A stretch of DNA of 64,000 nt from Tetracentron sinense (Eukaryota; Streptophyta; Magnoliopsida; Trochodendrales; Trochodendraceae): the NCBI GenBank assembly GCA_015143295.1, contig CM026553.1, positions 2,503,912-2,567,911 of the forward strand, in the 5' to 3' direction. The position numbers were made by a program, and so were the translations under genes. Under the pieces are notes generated by a model that was not told where the DNA came from, did no database searches, and saw only the letters and a program-made list of their open reading frames with translations. Shown here in pieces: positions 55,850-64,000 of the stretch; positions within the stretch are counted from its first letter, which is position 1; each line of letters opens with the position of its first letter.

Positions 55850-56255
55850 AGGCTTGACCTAGGGTTTACCTAGGGGTAACTAGGGTTTAGGTAGGGTAAC
55901 TGGGGTTTAGGTAGGCTAATTGGGGTTTAGGTAGGGTAACTGGAGTCAACTAGGGTTTACCTAGGGGTAATTAGGGTTTAGGTAGGTGAGTTTTGAATCA
56001 AGGTTTGAACCGAGATTCGGACAGGGTTTTGACAGGGTATGGTATGTTTGAACCAAAGTTCGGACAGAGGTTCGACAGGGTAAGCCGGGTTTAAATAAAA
56101 CCGGGCAGGGGTTCGATAGGGTAAGCCGGGTTTGAGTAAAACCGGGCAGGGGTTTGACAGGGTAAGCCGGGTTTGAGTAAAACCGGGTAGGGGTTCGATA
56201 GGGTAAGCCGGGTTTGAGTAAAACCGGGCAGGGGTTTGACAGGGTAAGCAGTCTA
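55850..56255 (-). repeat. Two further tandem arrays in S3
   Basis: 55850-55990: about six units with TAGGGTAACTGGGGTTTAGG, period about 20. 56055-56255: about five units with GGGTAAGCCGGGTTTGAGTA and AAACCGGGCAGGGGTT, period 41. The T 5' LTR keeps a decayed form of the second array (53820-54000). Confidence 0.85.
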
Positions 56256-57227
56256 AGTATTTAAAAACAATAAAATAATTAGACTAATAAAAGGAAAAAG
56301 AAAACGTCAGAGTTTCGGCGATTTTACCTTCCGGGAAACCCAAAAGGGTCTCTGAATTAAGTGCTCCCGGGAACGATTCTTCGAAATCGAGTTCCCGGGA
56401 TCGCCGACGCCAAAAGAAGGATTTTCGAAAGAGGAGAGAGAAGAGAGCAAATGGAAAGGAATGAAGAATGAAGGAAGGGGTGGGGGTATTTATAGTTTTT
56501 CAAAACGGGGTCCGCGCCTTTTTAAAGGGCACGATTTACTATATTTTAATGAATAGTAAAGCGGTATGAACAGTGAGTCGGCAACACGATATTTCTAAAT
56601 CCGCGCCTTTTTAAAAGGCGCGATTTACAATATTTTATTATTTAGCAAATAAAGATATTAAAAATAAAGTTTACTGTACAAGTGGGGCCCACATGGTCCC
56701 GCGCCTTTTAAAAGGGCGAGCTTGCCCCTTAGGGCCTATTTGGGTCTTCAAAAATGAGTTTTTTTGGTTTTTTTTGTTTATGCTCTTATTTGCCGAGAAA
56801 TTGTTTTTGTCGTTTTAAGCCTATTCTGAGCCCATGAATAATCAAAAATTGAGCTGATAAAATCCAGAAAAATGTTCGAGATAAAACATGGATTTTTCAG
56901 CACTTTTCAGGGGCGTTTTGGTCATTTTACGCTATAGGGGCATTTCGGTCATTTTCAACCGTTTTAAGTCCGATTCAACTCCAAAAATAGCCAAAATTGA
57001 TCAAAAAATTTATAAAATCATTTTAAACAAAATGAAAAATTTTCAGCACTTTTTCAGGGGCATTTTGGTCATTTTTCACCCGAGGGGTATTTTGGTCAAT
57101 TTTTACCTGTGGGGCATTTCTCGAAAATCGAAGCACATGGAAAGATGGTTTTAAAAATGGATTTTTTAAAAAGGGTTTTTAGAGGTGTGCAAGGTGATTA
57201 AGCGGGTGCAAAATTGGGGTGTTTACA

Positions 57228-57890
57228 CACCCGTCAGGAGGGACTACCTTATCCCTATTCTGTTACTGGTTTAAGCTGCTCCTACATCATTTATTCAGGT
57301 ATAGGGACAATCTTATCCCTATACTTAACCATTTTCAGAGCTTGTGTGAGCCTTGATTGCTAGATAGATCTAACCCTATTCTTTTCTAAGTCAACAAGAT
57401 GTTGTGAGGGTTAAAACCTTGGACTCTAAACGAATTACATGGTTAACCCATTGATTCATTTTGATCTTAACCCAATGAGCTCTAGTTCCCTACAACCAAG
57501 ATAAGTGAAATGGATCTCTATCCACTCACCCCATTGGGTCACACACGTTGAGTTGACACATCTTTTTTTGAGTATACTTGCTCAATTCATAAAAAAAAAA
57601 CATTTTATTTGATTCAAGTCAATTCAAAAACTTCATTCAATCATTTTGCTCATCATCATATTGTTTAAATCATATATTAGTCTTACGACTTTCCGCATCT
57701 ATCATCTTGTCCATACTTATATTCATGACCAGACAAGGGGCAACGTCCCATGTGAAAACGTCATCCATTAGATCATATGTGTGTCGCATCAATACTTTCA
57801 TCATTGTCTTAATTCAGTCTTCATTTAGCATGTCGACCGTCATCTGACTCATCTGTACATACCTCTTATTACCACCCAGTTCATTGCACC
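57228..57890 (+). promoter_or_regulatory. T leader, part 2
   Basis: Untranslated leader between the S3 site and gag: CACCCGTCAGGAGGGACTACC onward, AT-rich. No gene or repeat recognised. Confidence 0.6.
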
Positions 57891-58939
57891 TTGAGCCAAA
57901 GCCGTACGGAATTATTTGCCCTCTTTGAGATGACTTCGGTAAGTACGAGATTGACTGATCGAGATAAGCCAGTTGTAGAAGGTTTGGAAACCGACCCTAA
58001 CAGCCCAGTATCTCCTCAACATGTACTGCAGCAAATCCCTGATTTAAAGGTAAGGGTATTTGGAACTGAACAAGGCATCCTAGAACTGAAAAACATCATG
58101 CAGGATATCTTGAATACCGTGAATAGGGAACAACCGTCCTCCTCTTCTATCCCAATCGCTGAACCACTAACCTTGAACCGATCAAACCCATCATCTCACA
58201 ATCCACCACCTCCAAATCTGCCATCTCACAACCCACCACCTTCAAATCCACCATCTTACAATCCACCACCTCCAAATCCGCCATCTCACAACCCACCACC
58301 TTCAAATCCACCATCTCACAATCCACTACCTCCAAATCCACCATCTAATAACCCATCACCTTCAAACCGACCATCTCACAATCCATTACCGTTGAACCAA
58401 CCATCCTCCAACATCCCACCACCACGCACTAACCAGTATGAGGAGGAGGAGGCAAGGATTACCCAGAATACAGAGCAGCAAGGCATATCAACCAGCTCAG
58501 CCCACACCCCAGAGTTTTACAAGGACAGGATTGAGAGGTTAGAATAATTGGTGAAGAGGGCCTAGGGTTCTTACAATTTAGCATCCACTGACTTCTGTGA
58601 TATGTGTCTGCATCCGGGGATTCAATTGCCTCAAGATTTCAAAATGTCCGAATTTGAGAAATACAATGGAAAAGGGTGCCCAAAGACACGCTTAAAAGTT
58701 TACTGAGGAGAATTGTTCCAGCTAGAACACGGAGACAAGCTGCTGGTGCAGCTATTTCAGAGAAGTGGTTAACCAAGGTTGACCTAGCTAAGATCCGCAC
58801 ATGGTAAGACCTCTGTGAGGCGTTTGTTGCTCGATACTCCTACAACATTGACTTGGTCCCACAGAGAGCAGATCTGGAAATGATGACTCAAAGATAGAAT
58901 GAATCGTTTATCGAATATTCTGTTCGATGGAGGGAAAAT
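57891..58939 (+). pseudogene. gag: T gag (Tat type), cut by element F
   Basis: Open from about SQSRTELFALFEMTSVSTRL through LKNIMQDILNTVNREQ to 58547, then in several frames: FEKYNGKGCPKT, GELFQLEHGDKLLVQLFQRS, and near the break a stretch matching the Tat capsid (VARYSYNIDLVPQRADLEMM, ESFIEYSVRWRE). Codons for SHNPPPSNPP repeat as 30-bp units (58185-58390), giving a proline-rich linker. The start codon is uncertain (the open frame begins at TTG). Stops after 58547 and the F insertion at 58940 end it. Confidence 0.8.
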
Positions 58940-60301
58940 TGTAGCACCCCGAAAATTTGGTTCACTGTTCAAGTGAATAGTGTCGAGGACACTAGTATTG
59001 TAAGGGCCAAAGGCCCTTATTATAAGTGGGTTTGGTTAATGAGAGTGAGGGTGTCCCTCATAGCCTAAGTGCGATGTGAGTTCATGTTAGAATCAAGAAG
59101 TGTAAGGTGTTTTGAGAAAACATGCAAAGAGTATAAAACCATACTCAAAGCATTAAATGTATAGTGGTATGAATAATATTGATTCAAGGGATTTGTGGCG
59201 TCCGGGGCCTCCCATGCATATGGGTTGTGCCCAATAGGTTACCTCGGTTTGGTTTTAGAACCTATGGTCGTGAGTTATGAGAATAGAAGTAGGGTATGTA
59301 AAATACCCTAAGGGCTTAAAGGGTTGAAGGTGAATAGGGTTAGTGTACAATGCATTAAAAGGCTTAAGACCTACCATGTGTTCTTGATATTGGGGAAAGT
59401 GAAGTGAAGACTTTATATGTGTATGTTGAGCCTCAAAACAAGAGTATAATAATACTCAAGTATTTAGAGTATAAAATACCATAAGTGTGAACGTAGAACC
59501 ACCGGGAAACCATTTCACAATGTTGTGAATAGCACCATGGGCACAAGTCTTGTAAAGGCCAAGGGCCATTTATGTGACTTGGTTAAGGGGCATGATAAGA
59601 GTAGTCAAATTAGTTTAAGTGTTTATTGTTGGGTGTTTGGATGAATAAATAAGAGTATGACATACTCTAAGTGGGTAAAAACATGGGTATAAGGTACCCT
59701 AAGTGTTAATGAGGTGCGAGTGAATAGTGTTGTTACGCGAGGCATAAAGAGACCGGGGCCTCTCAGGCATGTTGGGGTGTGCCCCATGATCACCTAGGTG
59801 TGTTAAAAACCTATGGAGTAATGAGTCATGAGGAGTTAGTATGGTTTTGGAACCGAAGGAAAGGAGTGTGAAACACTCGAAACGTTCTAAGTGTCAAGAA
59901 TGGGAATGCCTTGGCATACCCTCGACTCTAAATAGCCCTAGCGTTCACACCGCTCGTCGGAATCAAGCAATTCTTGGATTTTTGGAAAGGTAATTGAACC
60001 CTCTTCGGGATTCATGTTGATCACTTGTCTTGGGTTTGAGTTGGTGTTAGGTCAAAAGACCGAATTCTGAAGTCGGGTCGGTTTAAAATCCGGATTGACG
60101 AAACCCAATTTCGGATCAGTCAGGTTTAGGGGAAAGATGGTCCAAGAAAAAGGAAGAATTGGAAGTTGTGAAAAACATGAAAGTTGTTCTTCTTCCAAAG
60201 AGGAATCCAACTCAAGTTCAATCGTCAAAATCGGACGAGCGAGTCAAACGTTATGGCCGAAATACCAAAGCGGGAAAAATCTGGAAAATCATCCTGTCAG
60301 A

Positions 60302-60497
60302 GCTACGATCAATCGTAGAAGACCTACGAACAATCGTAGTTACGAACGATCGTAAAGTTACAGAAATGCTGAAAACTTACTGTAAGAGCTACGATCGATT
60401 GTAGGAAGCCTACGAACGATCGTAGAACTCCAGAAACTGAGCAAAACTTACTGTAAGACCTACGATCGATCGTAGGAAGCCTACGAACGATCGTAGG
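60302..60497 (+). repeat. CTACGATCGATCGTAG palindrome array in F U3
   Basis: About seven half or full motifs (CTACGATCAATCGTAG, CCTACGAACGATCGTAG) in head-to-tail order about 55 bp before the TATA box. Same position as GATCGATC arrays elsewhere, different flanking bases. Confidence 0.88.
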
Positions 60498-61309
60498 TGC
60501 GCGAATCAAACTCTTTAGTGCGTGTTTTTTTTGGGTTTTCACCCCTTGGCCTATAAATAAGGGACATTTTTGGGGGTTTTGGGTTACCCTAAACCTAGAG
60601 AGAGATCTTAGAAGAGAAGGGAAGAGAGTGGAGGATTGCAAGAGGGGTTTTTGGATTTGGAGAAGAAGAGCACTAATCGAGCCTTGATCTCGCTCCTACG
60701 CGCCATTGGAGCTTGGATCTCCAACATCATGCTTGGGTTTCGCTTATACAAGCTTCTTCAAGCCTTTTCAAGCATTGGATCAAAGGTATTTCATCCCATA
60801 AGGTAGATACACTCTACTAGGTTATAATTTCCTAAACCCTTAATGAAAAGCATGATTTTCTTGACAAGTAGAGACATCGATGGCTTTGGATATATGGAAA
60901 TGCACCCTTCTAGCTATTAATCTCATGAAACCCTCTTCCATACTAAGATAAAATCCATTGAATGATGATCTGAGTTAAATGTGATGATGCTATGCTTTCA
61001 ACCAACAAATAAAAGACGGTATTTATTGAGATGTTTTATATATTAGTATCCAAATACGAGAAGCATGTTAAAAACCACAAGTTTTGGGGAAAAACAAAAG
61101 AGAAAACCTTATTTTCAATGTGATTGGATGATGTAATGTTATTGCATATGGATTATTGTGATGGGTGAATTATGTTAAGCATTAGCTATATGATCATATG
61201 CAAAGTGTTTCCTTTAAATGTCTACTATGTTATATCACAATTGCTACACGGACACATACGCATATGCATGATCGAGTTTTTCTATATTATGGGTATCCAA
61301 AGAAGAAGT

Positions 61310-61560
61310 ACATGTATATAAGATGCAATACAAGAATAAGAAGAAGAAGAGTATAAGACGCAAATGAATTACATGAAAAGTACAAGATGTAAATGAACCA
61401 CATGAATAGTACAAGAAGCAAAAGAAGTATAAGAAAAGTACAAGAAGCCCAAGATGTATACGGAAAGCATAAGAAGCACAAGATACATACGGAAAATACA
61501 AGAAGCATAAGATGTTACAAGAAATACAAGAAGATGGAAAGTATACGGAAAAAGCTGACA
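61310..61560 (+). repeat. Short tandem repeats in F LTR intron
   Basis: Units of about 25-30 bp with AAGAAGCACAAGATACATACGG and relatives, then two copies of GATAGCAGGC(C/T)GCC (61570-61640) and two of AAGGTATTTTAAATACCCGT (61761-61826), the last being a palindrome. Confidence 0.75.
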
Positions 61561-62031
61561 GGGATGCGACGATAGCAGGCCGCCTGAAAGGGAAAGGGAT
61601 ACTGGCATCGGACTCCGATGATAGCAGGCTGCCCGGAAGGGAGATGGATACTGGTCGTCTACCCTTGAGGTAGCCGAAGGTGAGGAGAACATTAGGCCAC
61701 CCAGTTTACGTGGGTACAGGTACTAGTTGTCCTACTCCGGAGGTAGCAAATGATGAATACCAAGGTATTTTAAATACCCGTACAGGATAATAAAAGATAA
61801 AAGCCAAGGTATTTTAAATACCCGTATATGCAAAGGTATAGGATGAAAAAAAAAGATGATAAGAAGATGTAAAAGACAAAAGATGATAAGAAGATGTTTT
61901 CCGATAGTATTTTCTGAGATATATGCACATGATATGATTTTGTTTTCCTCGCTGACTTCAGAAATGCATGTGAAATGATAAACCGTGATATATGTTGGAT
62001 TAATGTTTATGATATTACTATCTAGTGGTTT

Positions 62032-62063
62032 GTACACGCTGAGTATTCCATGCTCAGCCGTAC
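62032..62063 (+). promoter_or_regulatory. Hairpin H1 of F
   Basis: GTAC-AC-GCTGAG, loop TATTCCATG, CTCAGC-C-GTAC. Identical to S2 except in the unpaired AC. Confidence 0.6.
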
Positions 62064-62068
62064 ATATT

Positions 62069-62224
62069 ATGTCGGCAGGTCCCTTCGACATTTGTGGCGA
62101 GCGTCCTCAAGAACCATGGGTCGAGGAAGAGTATGTTGAGGAGGAGGAGACTTGGGGTAGTCTTCAGCAGCAGAGGGCTCAGGAGGAGCAGAGGGCTTTT
62201 GTTAGGTGGCCCCATCATGAGTGA
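62069..62224 (+). CDS. LTR acidic micro-ORF (51 aa), F
   Basis: ATG-TCG-GCA-GGT start; PFDICGERPQEPWVEEEY, EEEETW, then Gln-rich LQQQRAQEEQRAF and WPHHE before TGA. FDIC, PWVEEEYVEE and the WP tail are kept; a three-codon insertion precedes PW. Intact although F has lost most of gag. The frame is also open upstream to 61985 through H1. Confidence 0.5.
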   Translation: MSAGPFDICGERPQEPWVEEEYVEEEETWGSLQQQRAQEEQRAFVRWPHHE

Positions 62225-62256
62225 CTAGAGGGAGAGACATGTACATATATTTTGTT

Positions 62257-62274
62257 GAGCGAGTATGTTCGCTC
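62257..62274 (+). promoter_or_regulatory. Hairpin H2 of F
   Basis: GAGCGA-GTATGT-TCGCTC: six pairs, none identical in sequence to the S2 stem as a whole, yet the loop keeps the G-N-N-TGT pattern. 32 bases after the ORF stop. Confidence 0.6.
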
Positions 62275-62487
62275 TTTATTTTGGGTCATGTATAAACTGA
62301 GACATATAGTATTGATAGAAATTTTGTAGTCCGCTTCCACTACCATATATAGATTAGTATTACGCTTCCGCTATCACAGGTTTTATATGTTGTACGGGAT
62401 TCATATGTTATATAGGATGGTTTGGTAATGAGTTCACGTCGCCAAAGTATCCTAACTACTAGGGGTTATTTTGGGTCGTGACAGGTT

Positions 62488-62499
62488 TGGTATCAGAGC
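62488..62499 (+). promoter_or_regulatory. F primer-binding site
   Basis: TGGTATCAGAGC, initiator-Met type, four bases after the LTR end. Confidence 0.92.
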
Positions 62500-63660
62500 T
62501 TAGGCTCTAGATTCCATCGGGCTGGGGTTGTTGTCTTAGGGTAGACATGTCTCGTTCAAGTTGGAGTATGTTCAAGTCTAGGCATTTTAACGGTATGGGT
62601 AGAAGTGATCCTTGAGTTAAACTTAGAGCTTGAAGTTTAGGATAATACAAACGACAAAGTAGATACAAAGTAAGGATATTAGGTCCATATAGGAAATGGT
62701 ATTCCAAGTATAGACTACGTGGATACTTCTACTAACTTGAGTCCTAGCTTCGCTAAGTCATTTAGGAATCCCTATTTTGGGTATACTATATGTACGGTGT
62801 CACGTCATGTTTAGGAACCCTGGAAGAAAGAAATAATAATAATACTAATAAAAATAAATGAATAAATATATATGTATAATTTTTATCAAGTTCAGGGATG
62901 TTTGATGCACGCTTCTAGATACAGATGCGCATTTCTGCAGCACATTCTAGACCCAGTGCTCAGTCCCAATTGAGAAAAGATATAATTTTGAACAAGCACA
63001 CGGATGTCTGCATGCACGCTTCTAGATACAGATGCACGTTCATTCTGCAGCACGTTCTAGACCCAGTGCTCGGTCCAAGTCTAGATACAGATGCGCGTTA
63101 ATTCTGCAGCACGTTCTAGACCCATTGCTTCGTCCAAAATGATAAACATATTATAAAACTCCAAAGAAAATTTTCATCATACACAAGCATCATCCATATC
63201 ATGAGCATCATACACGAGCATCATCTACATCATGAGCATCATCCAATTCATGAACATCATACATGACATGAGCACCCTACGTAGCATCACACATAGCATC
63301 ATACATGGCATGTGCATCATGCATAGCATTCATCTCATACATATCATATACATAATGCACATCTCATATGCATCATACATGTCAAAATAATTTAAAGGAA
63401 ATTGGTTAAATAACTCCAGGGTTGTAAACTAATCATTGTCTTAGCCATGAGTCAGTCAATGTCTTAAGTAGGTCATAGGTTAGTGTTTTAACCGTGTTTT
63501 AGAACGTAGCTTCGCTAGGAAACCAAAGGGTGTGCGATACTATTATGTGTATATCTTGATATATTGATTATACATGGCACGCTCATATAGGCAGGAATTG
63601 CTAGTTGAATAATTATATTCAAAGAGCTTGGTTTTTCCGTTAGACTCACATCTAGCTATT
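62500..63660 (+). other. F leader with two repeat blocks
   Basis: No gene. 62905-63130 has three units around CACGCTTCTAGATACAGATG and GCAGCACGTTCTAGACCCAG. 63172-63375 is a run of CATCATACA(C/T)GAGCATCAT words. CCTCAG|GACTT at 63662 is at the place of the pre-gag splice acceptor. Confidence 0.6.
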
Positions 63661-64000
63661 GCCTCAGGACTTGACCAGGGGGCATGACAAGCGAGGTAGA
63701 GTTTAATAGACTAAAGGAAGTGAAGGTGATACTCCATTTGGCAATGAGCAGCCTATGCTCCCGTCAAAGTTGTGGAGCTATAAATTAGTGATAGAAATTG
63801 CTATGATTATTATATATGTACGAACTTGCTACAATATAACTATACGTGAATGTGTTGCGATGTACGAATTTGTACATGCTAGGTACAAATGAAGACACTA
63901 TTTAGTTTTAATATCAAAGGCACCTTGCTAGTCGGTGAGTGCCTAGTCTATGTGTTAGTCTAAATTGGATCAACACACCCTTGTGCCGTGTCTAAGGTGG
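63661..64000 (+). pseudogene. F shortened gag start and protease start
   Basis: GGAAGTGAAGGTGATACTCC at about 63716 aligns with the start of E1 gag (GGAAGTGATGCTCC), but within 200 bp the sequence reaches AAAG|GC and GTLLVGECLVYVLV-stop-IGSTH, the protease start with Asp-Thr-Gly damaged. Almost all of gag is therefore deleted. The element continues beyond the window. Confidence 0.6.

Larger units (their letters stand above)
54934..57227 (-). mobile_element. Solo LTR S3 (T family), inverted, in T leader
   Basis: 2294 bp; minus strand TGTAAACACCCCAATTTTGC to CCCGGGTCTACA. Flanks taccc (54929-54933) and caccc (57228-57232) form a 5-bp duplication with one change, and removing S3 reconnects the T leader. 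TATAAATA at 56487-56494 (minus). It is 0.8 kb longer than the T LTR because of three tandem arrays, and its U3 has GCGCCTTTTAAAAAGGCGC-type palindromes (56515-56720) instead of the T repeat. Confidence 0.88.
58940..62483 (+). mobile_element. F 5' LTR, 3.5 kb
   Basis: From TGTAGCACCCCGAAAATTTG to TTTTGGGTCGTGACA, followed by a primer site. Left flank aaaat. U3 of about 1.6 kb holds two diverged copies of a 0.5-kb block (58965-59500 and 59510-59960, each with GTAA(G/A)GGCCAA(A/G)GGCC and GGGGCCTC), then CTACGATCGTAG palindromes and TATAAATA (60552-60559). Predicted intron 60787-62078. H1, acidic ORF and H2 follow. Confidence 0.93.

Noticed and set aside
52901..57227. A single large inverted-repeat element (LTRs facing each other)
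   Set aside because: S3 has its own 5-bp duplication and the T leader and gag continue on its right side, so it is a separate solo LTR.
58147..58344. Minus-strand frame of VVDCEMVDLK repeats
   Set aside because: Shadow of the 30-bp proline-codon repeat in T gag.
1..64000. Host genes, tRNA genes, rRNA
   Set aside because: No open frame outside element-derived sequence has a recognisable host domain, and I saw no tRNA-like box A and box B pair.

Overview
The window is plant nuclear DNA made almost entirely of nested transposable elements. I found no host protein gene, tRNA, rRNA or CRISPR array. The kingdom is shown by the element types: Ty3/gypsy chromoviruses of the Tekay/Del type (order gag-PR-RT-RNaseH-INT, chromodomain-like C-terminus, initiator-Met primer sites, LTRs of 2.1-3.5 kb), a Tat/Ogre-type gypsy element, a non-autonomous Ty1/copia-type element, a LINE fragment and a Tourist-like MITE. 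The species cannot be named from the sequence; this looks like a repeat-dense intergenic region of a flowering plant, probably a dicot.

Layout. Names are mine. 1-11445: forward gypsy element E1 (5' LTR cut by the window edge), carrying solo LTR S1 (6366-8719). E1 sits in the integrase of forward element E0 (11446-14574). E0 sits in a reverse LTR remnant, R1 (14575 to about 16560), which also holds a MITE (16018-16420). 16754-17545: LINE fragment. 17690-46047: one reverse LTR (E4) split by two full reverse gypsy elements, E3 (18284-33394) and E5 (34151-44376). E3 itself is split by a very young copia-type element that has gag but no pol (CN, 23528-29062). 46048-47313: gag of E4, whose pol is deleted. 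47314-52900: reverse gypsy element D, holding forward solo LTR S2 (49532-52461). 52901-58939: forward Tat-type element T, whose leader holds reverse solo LTR S3 (54934-57227). 58940-64000: forward gypsy element F with a 3.5 kb LTR and a shortened internal region. Most insertions show 5-bp target-site duplications, so the order of events can be read.

Main result. Gypsy LTRs that are otherwise quite different share one cassette: a hairpin (H1) with a constant 9-nt loop, a short acidic ORF of about 38-57 codons, and a second hairpin (H2) with a near-constant hexaloop and co-varying stems. A GT-AG intron of 1.1-1.3 kb is predicted just upstream, inside the LTR, and it contains family-specific arrays of short repeats, most of them hairpin-forming. 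A second, phase-1 intron is predicted between gag and protease in three families. Separately, the U3 regions carry arrays of GATCGATC palindromes upstream of the TATA box, and the copia-type element CN has the same palindromes and the same 47-bp spacer as the gypsy LTRs, so a promoter module appears to be shared across superfamilies. All coding regions of the old elements carry stops and frameshifts. Functions of the LTR ORF and hairpins are inferred from conservation only.
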